From Sphingomonas elodea ATCC 31461 (lineage in GTDB: Bacteria > Pseudomonadota > Alphaproteobacteria > Sphingomonadales > Sphingomonadaceae), in assembly GCF_000226955.1 (NCBI RefSeq), contig NZ_AGFU01000006.1:54133-118132 (forward strand): a stretch of 64,000 bases of DNA, in the 5' to 3' direction. The translations under genes were made by a program, and so were the position numbers. This document shows, piece by piece, positions 26,860-39,144 of this stretch. The notes below the pieces were generated by a model that was not told the DNA's origin, searched no databases, and worked only from the letters and a program-made list of their open reading frames with translations. The first letter of the stretch is position 1, and each line of letters starts with the position of its first letter.

Positions 26860-28323
26860 ATGGCTGACGATCCCATGCTCAAATTCGTCGGACGCCCCCA
26901 GGCGTATCCGGCCAAGCGCCCCGCCCAGCTGCGTGCGGAAGATTTTCGCGAGATTGCGGAACGCTATGCGGTGCCCGATGCGGAATCGCAGGCCGGTCGC
27001 TGCAGCCAGTGTGGCGTGCCCTATTGTTCGGTGCACTGCCCGCTCCACAATCATATCCCGGACTGGCTGCGCCTGACCGCCGAGGGGCGGCTCAAAGAGG
27101 CCTATCAGCTCTCCAACAGCACTTCGACCATGCCCGAGATCTGCGGCCGCATCTGCCCGCAGGACCGGCTGTGCGAGGGCAATTGCGTGATCGAATTCTC
27201 GGGCCACGGCTCGGTGACGATCGGCTCGGTCGAGAAGTTCATCACCGACACCGCCTGGGCCGAAGGCTGGGTGGAGCCGGTGCAGGTCGGGCGCGACCGC
27301 GGCCAGTCGGTCGGCATCATCGGTGCGGGGCCCGCGGGCCTTGCAGCCGCAGAGTATCTGCGCGGCTATGGCTATGCCGTGCACGTCTATGACCGCTACG
27401 ACCGGTCGGGCGGGCTGCTCACCTATGGCATCCCCGGCTTCAAGCTGGAGAAGGACGTGGTGATGCGCCGTGTCGAGCGGCTCGAGCAGGCTGGCATCGT
27501 CTTCCACCGCAATTTCGAGGTCGGCCGCGACGCGACGCTGGGTGAACTCCGTGCACGCCATGATTCGATCCTGGTCGCCACCGGGGTCTACAAGCCACGC
27601 GGCATCAAGGCGCCGGGCGTCGGTGCCAAGGGCGTGGTCGACGCGCTCGACTATCTCACCGCTTCCAACCGCAAGAGCTTCGGCGACAGCGTGCCGGCGT
27701 TCGAAGACGGCAGCCTCAACGCGCTCGGCAAGCATGTCGTGGTCGTCGGCGGCGGCGACACCGCGATGGACTGCGTCCGCACCGCGATCCGCCAGGGCGC
27801 GGCATCGGTGAAGTGCCTCTACCGCCGCGACCGGGCGAACATGCCGGGCTCGCAGCGCGAAGTCGCCAATGCCGAGGAGGAAGGCGTGGAGTTCGTCTGG
27901 CTCTCCGCGCCCGAGGCGTTCGAAGGCCCCGAACAGGTGACCGGCGTGCGCGCCTCCAAGATGCGGCTGGGTGCGCCCGACGCCTCGGGCCGCCGCGCGC
28001 CGGAAGTCGATCCCGGCGGGGCGCTGCAGATGCCGGCGGATCTCGTCATCAAGGCGCTGGGCTTCGAGCCCGAGGACCTGCCCAAGCTGTTCGGCGCCGA
28101 GGAACTGGGCGTCACCCGCTGGGGCACGCTGCGCACCGACGGCAAGACGATGATGACCAGCATGGACGGCGTGTTCGCCGCCGGTGACATCGTCCGCGGC
28201 GCCAGCCTGGTCGTTTGGGCGATCCGTGACGGCCGCGACGTGGCCGCGCACATGCACGCCTGGATGAAGGCGCATGCCAAGGTGCCGGTCGCGGCACCGG
28301 CACGGGAAGCGAGCCTGGCATGA
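26860..28323 (+). CDS. gltD: Glutamate synthase (NADPH) small subunit
   Basis: GltD (487 residues) feeds NADPH electrons to the large subunit for glutamate synthesis from glutamine and 2-oxoglutarate. The N-terminal cysteine clusters for iron-sulphur centres are visible (CSQCGVPYC...HCP, then CGRICPQDRLCEGNC), followed by the FAD motif GIIGAGPAGLAAAEYL and the NADPH-binding VVVGGGDTAMDCVR. A late GVFAAGDIVRGASLV segment completes the FAD site. It precedes gltB, but two small secreted-protein genes lie between them, the first overlapping the gltD stop by ATGA. The usual order elsewhere is gltB then gltD, directly adjacent. Confidence 0.97.
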   Translation: MADDPMLKFVGRPQAYPAKRPAQLRAEDFREIAERYAVPDAESQAGRCSQCGVPYCSVHCPLHNHIPDWLRLTAEGRLKEAYQLSNSTSTMPEICGRICPQDRLCEGNCVIEFSGHGSVTIGSVEKFITDTAWAEGWVEPVQVGRDRGQSVGIIGAGPAGLAAAEYLRGYGYAVHVYDRYDRSGGLLTYGIPGFKLEKDVVMRRVERLEQAGIVFHRNFEVGRDATLGELRARHDSILVATGVYKPRGIKAPGVGAKGVVDALDYLTASNRKSFGDSVPAFEDGSLNALGKHVVVVGGGDTAMDCVRTAIRQGAASVKCLYRRDRANMPGSQREVANAEEEGVEFVWLSAPEAFEGPEQVTGVRASKMRLGAPDASGRRAPEVDPGGALQMPADLVIKALGFEPEDLPKLFGAEELGVTRWGTLRTDGKTMMTSMDGVFAAGDIVRGASLVVWAIRDGRDVAAHMHAWMKAHAKVPVAAPAREASLA

Positions 28324-29009
28324 AGGCCTTCGCCGCCGCGCTGCTGTTCGCGCTGGGCACGCCCGGCCTCGCCGTCGCGCAGACCCGGCCCGAGACGCGT
28401 GCGCCCCAGGCGGGCGACGCCGCGCGGCTTGCCGGGCTGATCATCCCCGAGGCGCAGATGCCCGCGCTGATCGGCATCGGCTTCCGCCAGGGCTTCGGCG
28501 CCAGCCTGGCCGGCAATCCCGAGGTCAAGAAGACCTATGACGCAAATCCCGGCATGCAGGATTTCGTCGCCGAACGCGTCTCGCAATACCTCGCCCGGCT
28601 CGCCATCGCCGATCTGCCCAGCCTGCGCGAGCAACTGGCCGCGGTGGTGCGCGACGAGCTGGAGGCCGAGGAGATCGTCGACACGATCACCTTCTTCGAA
28701 AGCCCGACGGGCATGAAGATGCGCGCCCGGGCCACTGCCGCGCTGCAGGAAAAGGGGGCGACCAGCGCCGAGGAGGGGCAGAAGACCGCGGTTGCGGCAG
28801 CGGTGGCCGACCTGACCGAGGACGATTATCCTGCCCTCACCGCGTTCGGCGCCAGTTCGGCGGCCAAGAAGATGCAGCTGGTCAACACCCGGATCATGGA
28901 GGTTACCAAGGCCTGGGGCCGCCAGCTCGCCACCGGCAACGCGGCGTCGCTGGAAACCGAGCGGGTGGCTGCCGAGAAGGCGTTTCTCGCGAAGGGGAAG
29001 GCAAAGTGA
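28320..29009 (+). CDS. DUF2059-type secreted protein
   Basis: A 229-residue exported protein (signal peptide MKAFAAALLFALGTPGLAVAQ). The helical region EIVDTITFFESPTGMKM matches the DUF2059 signature, in which a helix carries an F-F/Y-x-S-P-x-G-x-K pattern. The function of DUF2059 proteins is not established. The start overlaps the gltD stop (ATGA), so it is translated from the same message, and its own stop overlaps the next gene by one base. Being in a glutamate synthase operon suggests only co-expression, not a known link. Confidence 0.82.
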   Translation: MKAFAAALLFALGTPGLAVAQTRPETRAPQAGDAARLAGLIIPEAQMPALIGIGFRQGFGASLAGNPEVKKTYDANPGMQDFVAERVSQYLARLAIADLPSLREQLAAVVRDELEAEEIVDTITFFESPTGMKMRARATAALQEKGATSAEEGQKTAVAAAVADLTEDDYPALTAFGASSAAKKMQLVNTRIMEVTKAWGRQLATGNAASLETERVAAEKAFLAKGKAK

Positions 29010-29773
29010 TGCGGACCGTTGGGTGGAGCGCCGCCTGCGCGCTGGCGGGAACGATGATCGCCGCCGCGCCCGCCGTCGCGCAGACCGCGACGACGCACGC
29101 CGTGGCCGTCGGGTCGTCGGCACCTGCCCCTGTCGAGGCGCAGGACCCCGCCCGTCTCGCGGTCGCGCGCGAGCTCGCCGACAAGCTGATCCCGCCGGGC
29201 ATGTACCAGCGGATGATGGGCGAGAACCTCAACCACATGATGGAAACGGTGGTCGGCAGCGCCGCCGATCTGCCGATACGCGACTTTGCCCAGATCGGCG
29301 GGTTGTCCGAGGAGGAGGTGGCCCAGCTCGGCAAGACCACGCTGCGCGAGGTGATGGAGATCTATGATCCGCACTGGAAGGAACGCCAGCAGCGGACGCT
29401 GCGCGCGATGATGGGCGAGATGGGCAAGCTGATGTCCACGCTGGAGCCGAAGGTGCGCGTTGCGTTCGCCCGGGCCTATGCCCGCGCCTATACGCTGCCC
29501 GAGCTGCAGGAGCTCCAGCGCTTCTTCGCGACACCGGCAGGCGATCACTATGCCCGCAGCTCGATGGAGCTAATGATGGGGCCGGACATGGCGCAGGCCA
29601 TGGCCGAAGCCATGCCGGAGATCATGAAGCAGATGCCGGCGGTGATCCAGGCGGCCCAGGCCGGCACCAAGGATCTGCCGCCGCCGCGCAAACCGGCCGA
29701 CCTGACGCCGCAGGAGCGCGCGAAGATCGAGAAGTTGCTGGGAAGCAAGGCCGCCCAGCCCACCAAGAAGTAA
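29009..29773 (+). CDS. Second DUF2059-type secreted protein
   Basis: A 254-residue exported protein with a signal peptide ending near APAVAQ and the DUF2059-like helix LPELQELQRFFATPAGDHY. It is probably a diverged paralogue of the preceding product, longer at the N-terminus and rich in Met (MMGENLNHMME, MMGPDMAQAMAEAMPEIMKQM given as short motifs). The ATG at 29009 shares one base with the upstream stop (TGATG), with AAGG eight bases before; a GTG at 29006 is also possible. It ends 46 bp before gltB, so all four genes probably form one operon. Confidence 0.8.
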   Translation: MRTVGWSAACALAGTMIAAAPAVAQTATTHAVAVGSSAPAPVEAQDPARLAVARELADKLIPPGMYQRMMGENLNHMMETVVGSAADLPIRDFAQIGGLSEEEVAQLGKTTLREVMEIYDPHWKERQQRTLRAMMGEMGKLMSTLEPKVRVAFARAYARAYTLPELQELQRFFATPAGDHYARSSMELMMGPDMAQAMAEAMPEIMKQMPAVIQAAQAGTKDLPPPRKPADLTPQERAKIEKLLGSKAAQPTKK

Positions 29774-29819
29774 GCACCGCGTCCCCCCGAGGATGCGCGA
29801 ACGAAGATCGAGGAAGACC

Positions 29820-34340
<4,521 letters not shown>

Positions 34341-34349
34341 TCGACAGGG

Positions 34350-34368
34350 GGTGGGGCCCGTCCCCACC
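34350..34368 (+). terminator. Hairpin after gltB
   Basis: GGTGGGG (34350-34356) and CCCCACC (34362-34368) form a perfect stem with a CCCGT loop ten bases after the gltB stop. There is no T run, so termination is likely but not certain. Confidence 0.55.
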
Positions 34369-34511
34369 TCCTGGACATTGGCGGGAGCTTGGAAACCTTC
34401 GCCCGTCGTGCCCCGAATGGGGCGCGCCCGGCATCCGCTGGATCCCCGGAAATGCGGCGAGCCGTATAACGAGTCTTCCCCGGCCCATTTCCGCTGCTTA
34501 TGGCTTCTCCC

Positions 34512-35183
34512 ATGTGGCAGCTCCTTCAATTTCCGCTCTGTCCCTTTTCGCGCAAGGTCCGGCTCCTGCTCGGCGAGAAGGGCATCGCCTATGAGCCGGT
34601 GCGCGAATCGCCCTGGCTGCGGCGCGACGAATTCCTCGACCTCAATCCCACCGGCCAGACGCCGGTGATGATCGACGGCGAGCGCCATGTGACGCTGATC
34701 GACTCGACCGTGATCTGCGAGTTCTTCGAGGAGACGGTGAGCAAGAATGCGCTGCTCAACGGTTCCGCCGTCGACCGCGCCGAGATCCGCCGGCTGGTGG
34801 TGTGGTTCGACAACAACTTCTACAGCGACATCACCGCGCCGCTGCTCCACGAGCGGATGATCAAGCGGATCGTCTATCGCCAGCCCCCCGACGCCAAGCT
34901 GCTGCGCGACGCGATGAAGGCCGCAGTCGGCCATCTGGATTATATCGATTATCTGCTCGACCACCGCACCTGGCTGGCGGGCGCGACGATGAGCCTTGCC
35001 GATATCACGGCGGCGGCGCAGATTTCGGTCGCCGATTATCTGGGCGGGATCGACTGGAAGAGCCACGAGCTCGCCAAGCGCTGGTATATCGGGATGAAGA
35101 GCCGCCCGAGCTTCCGCCAGCTGCTCGCCGAGCGGATGGAGGGAATCACGCCGCCGGCCGATTACGAGAAACTCGACCTCTGA
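34512..35183 (+). CDS. Glutathione S-transferase family protein
   Basis: A GST-like protein of 223 residues from the ATG at 34512 (an in-frame ATG at 34500 is equally open; neither has a clear ribosome binding site). The thioredoxin-like domain has LCPFSRKVRLLLGEKGI, with Cys and Ser near the usual catalytic position, NPTGQTPVMIDG (the cis-Pro contact with glutathione) and DSTVICEFFEE. The helical C-terminal domain includes LADITAAAQISVADYLGG. The substrate is unknown. The 158 bp after gltB should include its promoter. Confidence 0.88.
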   Translation: MWQLLQFPLCPFSRKVRLLLGEKGIAYEPVRESPWLRRDEFLDLNPTGQTPVMIDGERHVTLIDSTVICEFFEETVSKNALLNGSAVDRAEIRRLVVWFDNNFYSDITAPLLHERMIKRIVYRQPPDAKLLRDAMKAAVGHLDYIDYLLDHRTWLAGATMSLADITAAAQISVADYLGGIDWKSHELAKRWYIGMKSRPSFRQLLAERMEGITPPADYEKLDL

Positions 35184-35238
35184 CCGCGGGATAATCGCGG
35201 GACCAGGCGCGTTTGGCTGCCAAACGGGAGAGACCGCG

Positions 35239-35853
35239 ATGCTCGAACACATACCGCACTGGCTGGGAAGCGCGCTCAAGGGCTTGCGTGCCGGGGCCAG
35301 GAAGCTGGCGATCGTCCAGCCGGAGCTCGGCAGCTTCGAGGTGCTGCATCTCGCCAGTCCGGCCTTCGCTAATGGCGGCCGCCTGCCGGAGCGTTTCACC
35401 GCAGACGGCGCAGGCGTATCGCCGCCGCTTTTCTGGACGGGCGCGCCGGAAGGCACCGAATGTCTCGCGCTGATCGTCGAGGATCCCGACGCACCCGCGC
35501 CCCAGCCGCTGGTCCATGCGGTGGTCTGGGGCCTTCCCGTCGATGGGGACCTGAAGGAAGGCGCCATCCGCGCCGATGGCGCCGGCGATGCCGAAGGCAA
35601 GGATGTCGGCCGCAACAGCTATCTCGGCGAAGGCTGGCTGCCGCCCGATCCGCCGACCGGCCATGGGCCGCACCACTATGCCTTTCAGCTGTTCGCGCTG
35701 GGCGGCGGCTGCGAGATCGGGGAAAATCCCGGCCGCAGCGCGCTGGTGAAGGCGATGGCCGGGCATGTGCTGGCAGCCGGCTTGCTCACCGGTGTCTATT
35801 CCCGCGGCGAGGAAGCGCCGACGGGGCTGGTCGGTGAGGCCGCGCCGGTCTGA
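35239..35853 (+). CDS. YbhB/YbcL family (PEBP-like) protein
   Basis: A 204-residue protein of the phosphatidylethanolamine-binding-protein fold as in E. coli YbhB and YbcL. Recognisable parts are the strand PERFTADGAGVSPPLFWTGAP, the ligand-pocket motif LIVEDPDAP, and the later GHGPHHYAFQLFAL, all shown by family alignments to line the anion-binding site. The function of the bacterial members is unclear; proposals include small-molecule or kinase-inhibitor-like binding. The start has GGGAGAG seven bases upstream and no signal peptide follows, so it is probably cytoplasmic. It is 55 bp after the GST gene and may share its transcript. Confidence 0.9.
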   Translation: MLEHIPHWLGSALKGLRAGARKLAIVQPELGSFEVLHLASPAFANGGRLPERFTADGAGVSPPLFWTGAPEGTECLALIVEDPDAPAPQPLVHAVVWGLPVDGDLKEGAIRADGAGDAEGKDVGRNSYLGEGWLPPDPPTGHGPHHYAFQLFALGGGCEIGENPGRSALVKAMAGHVLAAGLLTGVYSRGEEAPTGLVGEAAPV

Positions 35854-35871
35854 GACCGGCGCGGCGCATGC

Positions 35872-36729
35872 TCAGCCGTTGACGACGGTGCCGCCGTTCG
35901 GGTGGAGCACCTGCCCCGACATGTAGCTCGAATCCTCGCAGGCGAGGAACAGGAAGGCGGGGGCGACCTCGTTGGGCTGGCCTGGGCGGCCCATCGGCAC
36001 GCTCTCGCCGAAATGCTCGAGCTTCTCGGGGCTCGCGCCGCCGCTGGGGTTGAGCGGCGTCCAGATCGGGCCCGGCGCCACCGCGTTCACGCGGATGCCC
36101 TTCTCGATCAAGTTCATCGACAGGCTGCGGGTGAAGGCCGTGATCGCGCCCTTGGTCGCGCTGTAGTCGAGCAGCTCGGGCTCGCCCTGATACATCGTCA
36201 CCGAGGTGCAGTTGACGATCGCGGCGCCTTCCTTGAGATGCGGCGAGGCGGCCTGCACCAGAAAGAACATCCCGAAGATGTTGGTCTGGAAGGTGCGGCG
36301 GAGCTGCTGCTCGGTGATGTCGGTGATATCCTTGTCCGGGTGCTGCTCCCCGGCATTGTTGACGAGGATGTCCAGGCGGCCGAACTCGGCAATTACCTTG
36401 GAAACGGCCTCTTCGCAGAACGCCTTGTCGCCGACGTCGCCAGCAATCGTTATTGCTCGGCGCCCTTCGGCACGCACCGCTTGCGCGGTGTCCTCGGCAT
36501 CCCGGTGCTCGTTCAGATAGACGATGGCGACATCGGCGCCTTCGCGGGCATAGAGCGCGGCGACCGCGCGGCCGATCCCGCTATCGGCGCCGGTGACGAT
36601 GGCCACCTTGCCGTTCAGGCGATCCGATCCGCGGTAGCGCGGCTGCCATTCGGGTTTGGGATCGAGGGAGCGCTCCTCACCGGGGAGCGCATCCTCGTGG
36701 ACTCGGTCTATGGTGTATTGGTCGGACAT
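35872..36729 (-). CDS. SDR family oxidoreductase (YghA-like)
   Basis: A 285-residue classical-fold short-chain dehydrogenase with the N-terminal extension of the YghA/general-stress group (RYRGSDRLNGKVAIVTG). The cofactor motif is TGADSGIG, NNAGEQHPD follows, and the catalytic residues are Ser in NCTSVTMYQG and Tyr/Lys in YSATKGAI. Such enzymes reduce aldehydes or sugars with NADP(H) and are often linked to general stress responses. The ATG has GGAGA seven bases upstream. Upstream on the same strand lies the micro-protein operon, separated by a probable terminator, so the SDR may have its own promoter within 36730-36795. Confidence 0.92.
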   Translation of the reverse strand: MSDQYTIDRVHEDALPGEERSLDPKPEWQPRYRGSDRLNGKVAIVTGADSGIGRAVAALYAREGADVAIVYLNEHRDAEDTAQAVRAEGRRAITIAGDVGDKAFCEEAVSKVIAEFGRLDILVNNAGEQHPDKDITDITEQQLRRTFQTNIFGMFFLVQAASPHLKEGAAIVNCTSVTMYQGEPELLDYSATKGAITAFTRSLSMNLIEKGIRVNAVAPGPIWTPLNPSGGASPEKLEHFGESVPMGRPGQPNEVAPAFLFLACEDSSYMSGQVLHPNGGTVVNG

Positions 36730-36795
36730 CGGCTCGTCTCCGGGAACAGGGGGGAGGGGTGCCGAACAAGCGGGCGTAGCCGCGGTAAGTTCCTG

Positions 36796-36818
36796 AAAAT
36801 TGGGCCGTCGGGGCGGCC
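36796..36818 (-). terminator. Terminator of the micro-protein operon
   Basis: On the minus strand GGCCG and CGGCC (36803-36818) form a short stem with a six-base loop, followed by CAATTTTC. It begins eight bases after the stop of the second small gene. Confidence 0.55.
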
Positions 36819-36825
36819 GCCAGGG

Positions 36826-36921
36826 TCAGCCGATGAGGCTGGAGCCCTGCAGGCCGCTGCCGAGGATCATAACGCTGGTGATGGCGAACGACGCGACGCC
36901 GAACATGAAGCTGCGGAACAT
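36826..36921 (-). CDS. Micro-protein of 31 residues, membrane-associated
   Basis: A very short gene, product begins MFRSFMFGVASFAITS and ends with GSSLIG. The hydrophobic stretch at about 7-20 could be a membrane helix or an export signal. Its reality rests on an AGGAG Shine-Dalgarno nine bases upstream, its position 29 bp after another tiny gene of the same character, a sigma-54 promoter match upstream and a terminator just after it. No function or family is recognised. Confidence 0.6.
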   Translation of the reverse strand: MFRSFMFGVASFAITSVMILGSGLQGSSLIG

Positions 36922-36950
36922 GCTGATCTTCTCCTGCACTGCGAGGGGGC

Positions 36951-37058
36951 TCAGGCGACCGGGATCACCGGGGTCGAGAACAGCACCAGCGCGGCGGTGA
37001 GCAGGACGGCGGCGCTGACGGCAACGGTCTGGTGCAGCGAGACGAAACGAGCGGTCAT
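36951..37058 (-). CDS. Micro-protein of 35 residues, membrane-associated
   Basis: A very short gene, product MTARFVSLHQ followed by a hydrophobic helix (about residues 11-27) and the end STPVIPVA. The charged start and single helix suggest an inner-membrane micro-protein. GGGAG lies eight bases before the ATG. It is the first gene of a two-gene unit, about 50 bases after the transcription start predicted from the sigma-54 promoter match at 37119-37134. No family is recognised. Small membrane proteins of this kind often modulate a larger membrane complex, but no partner is evident here. Confidence 0.62.
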   Translation of the reverse strand: MTARFVSLHQTVAVSAAVLLTAALVLFSTPVIPVA

Positions 37059-37118
37059 GATGGATACTCCCTGATCTTCCGGCTGGCGGACCCTTCCGCC
37101 AACCGATGCCAGATGTTA

Positions 37119-37134
37119 TGCAGGGAGCGTGCCA
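37119..37134 (-). promoter_or_regulatory. Sigma-54 (RpoN) promoter match
   Basis: On the minus strand the sequence reads TGGCACG-CTCC-CTGCA: a perfect -24 element and a -12 element differing from TTGCA at one base, with exactly ten bases between the GG and GC pairs. Upstream, at 37144-37167, arms AGTGA and TCACT enclose an AT-rich core that could be an activator site. Confidence 0.7.
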
Positions 37135-37226
37135 GATTACATAAGTGACTGATTATATTGATTCACTAGCCCTGGCGCGGGTAAAGCTGGTTCGAAGACG
37201 CATCCGCAATCGGCGAAAAATGCCAT

Positions 37227-38282
37227 TTATCGGCGGTTTTTGCCGCCACCTTCGCCAATCTGTATCTGGTTTCGGCCCGCATTCTTCGCTGCGTACAGCA
37301 GCCTGTCGGCGCGGTGGAAGGCGGTCTGGTGCATTTCGCCGGGGGCGACCGGCGTCAGGCCGGCGGAGAAGGTGATGGCTCCCAGCGGTTCGTCGTTGTC
37401 GCGCAGCTTGTAGCGCTTGGCCTGGACCGTCGCGCGCGCGCCCTCCAGCACCAGCTGCGCGCGCTCGAGCGAGACGCCGGTGAACAGGATCGCGAACTCC
37501 TCGCCGCCATAGCGCGTGACGAGGTGGCCCCGGCAGCTCTGGCTGAGCGCATCGGCGATGACGCGCAGCACGCGGTCGCCCACGGCGTGGCCGAAGCGAT
37601 CGTTGACCGACTTGAAATGATCGATGTCGCACACCGCGATGCACATCCGGCCGCCGGCGCTTTCCTGCGCGGCGAAGGCTTCTTCGAAGGCGCGGCGGTT
37701 GGGCAACTGGGTCAGCGGGTCGCGCCGGGCGTTGTCGCGCGCTTCCTCAAGCTTCTGGCGAAGATCGTTCGCCTCGCGGGTGGTTGTCTCCAGTTTCTCC
37801 TCGGCGACGCGGACGCGCTCGAGCATCGCGGCGGTGATCCGGGCGATGTCGTCCGCCTGGGGCGCATCGCTCGCGCTGGAGATCGCTTCGGCGCTTGCCG
37901 CAAGATCGCGACCGAACCCGACGGTTTCGGCACGCATCGCCGTCACCATGTCGGCAAAGCCCTCGACCTGCATCTGCGTGCGGGCGACCAGTCCTTCCGC
38001 GCGTGCCTTCAGGTCGACGTCCGATTCCGCGCGTTCCTCGGTGCGCTCGTCGGCGGTCAGGGTCTGGATGTCGCGCGGCGTGATGCGGACGCCGCGGTCG
38101 GTGATGAGTTCCACCGCACGGGCCAGCGTGTCATCCGGGTCGGTGAACAGCCGGTGCGCGAAGGCGTAGTGGGTCGGGGTCGGATCGAGGCGCTGATCCA
38201 CCAGGAACGCGCCGATCCGCTCGAACAGCGCTCGGCCCTCTCCCTGTCCTGCTTCCGAACGAACGGCACGCGCGATGCGCAT
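37227..38282 (-). CDS. Diguanylate cyclase (GGDEF domain)
   Basis: A 351-residue protein predicted to make cyclic di-GMP. The C-terminal GGDEF domain is intact: DPLTQLPNRRAF, DIDHFKSVNDRFGH with a metal-binding Asp, and the active-site signature RYGGEEF. The RxxD product-inhibition site normally found just before the signature is absent (the sequence there is CRGHLVTRYGG). The N-terminal 170 residues have no recognised sensor; they include a helical, coiled-coil-like stretch (MLERVRVAEEKLETTTREAN by its core). No signal or membrane helix is seen. The ATG at 38282 is preceded by GGGGGT; an in-frame TTG at 38303 is less likely. Confidence 0.92.
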   Translation of the reverse strand: MRIARAVRSEAGQGEGRALFERIGAFLVDQRLDPTPTHYAFAHRLFTDPDDTLARAVELITDRGVRITPRDIQTLTADERTEERAESDVDLKARAEGLVARTQMQVEGFADMVTAMRAETVGFGRDLAASAEAISSASDAPQADDIARITAAMLERVRVAEEKLETTTREANDLRQKLEEARDNARRDPLTQLPNRRAFEEAFAAQESAGGRMCIAVCDIDHFKSVNDRFGHAVGDRVLRVIADALSQSCRGHLVTRYGGEEFAILFTGVSLERAQLVLEGARATVQAKRYKLRDNDEPLGAITFSAGLTPVAPGEMHQTAFHRADRLLYAAKNAGRNQIQIGEGGGKNRR

Positions 38283-38470
38283 ACGCTCCCAACCCCCGTG
38301 CAATCACGGCTTCCAGATCGCCATGTTACCAAAAAGGAATAAGCGGAGAGTGCTAATATCTGGTTGCCAATCGCTTCACGATGGCCGTCGGCGGACAAGT
38401 CCGTCGACGATCCAGTCGCATATTGCCGGCTAAAATCAGCGCTTTTCAATATGTAGCACACGCAACCATT

Positions 38471-38501
38471 CCGATTCGGAGGATTAACGCCTCCGGATCG
38501 G
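38471..38501. terminator. Strong hairpin between peroxiredoxin and GGDEF genes
   Basis: CCGATTCGGAGG and CCTCCGGATCGG pair over 12 positions with one mismatch around a seven-base loop. It lies 39 bp beyond the peroxiredoxin stop and probably ends that transcript; the rest of the gap 38283-38539 shows no gene. Confidence 0.6.
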
Positions 38502-38539
38502 CGATGGCATGGGGAGCGATATCGGCTCCCGACTCGGGA

Positions 38540-39091
38540 TCAGCCCTTGTGCGTCTTCCGGTAGTTCTGCACCGCCGCCAGGGTCAGGCGGATATGGTCG
38601 GCCGGATTCGGATCCGAATGAACGAACAGCACCTTGCCGTCTGGCGCGATCACGAAGCTGGTGCGGGTGGTGTATTTGGCCGCGGTGCCGTCCGGCTTCT
38701 TCATCAGCACGTCATAACCCTGCGCGATCTCGGGCGACGCGGCCGCAACCGCGAACTTGCCGGCGCAATACTGGCTGCTGAACTGCTCCAGCTGGTCGAC
38801 ATTGCCGGCGGTCATGCCGATCACGGTGGCGCCCGCCTTGGTGAAATCGGGCAGCGCCTCGGCGAAGGCATGCGCCTCGGCATTGCACCCCGAGGTGAAG
38901 GCGGCCGGGAAGAAGTAGAGCACGACCGGGCCCTTCTTCAGCGCGGCCTTCAGGTCGACGTTGATCGGCTTGCCGGCCACCGCGCCCTTGGCGGTGAACA
39001 CGGGGGCCTTGGCACCGGCGGGAAGGGACGCATTCGCCGGCATCATGGCGAGGGGCAGGGCAAGGGCGGCAAGGGCGAGCTTCAGGCGCAT
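38540..39091 (-). CDS. Exported peroxiredoxin (AhpC/TSA family)
   Basis: A 183-residue thiol peroxidase with a signal peptide ending near MMPANA, so probably periplasmic. The peroxidatic Cys lies in FPAAFTSGCNAEAH, in place of the usual PxxxTxxC pattern with T-S-G-C, and a second Cys in SSQYCAGK could resolve it. RTSFVIAPDGKVLFVH is the typical C-terminal strand of Bcp/PrxQ-like proteins. It would reduce peroxides using a periplasmic thiol donor. No partner gene is adjacent. Confidence 0.88.
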   Translation of the reverse strand: MRLKLALAALALPLAMMPANASLPAGAKAPVFTAKGAVAGKPINVDLKAALKKGPVVLYFFPAAFTSGCNAEAHAFAEALPDFTKAGATVIGMTAGNVDQLEQFSSQYCAGKFAVAAASPEIAQGYDVLMKKPDGTAAKYTTRTSFVIAPDGKVLFVHSDPNPADHIRLTLAAVQNYRKTHKG

Positions 39092-39144
39092 ATCGGTCTC
39101 CCTGGATGGTTGCGCATCTGTCTACGCCAGCATCCGCGCGGCGG

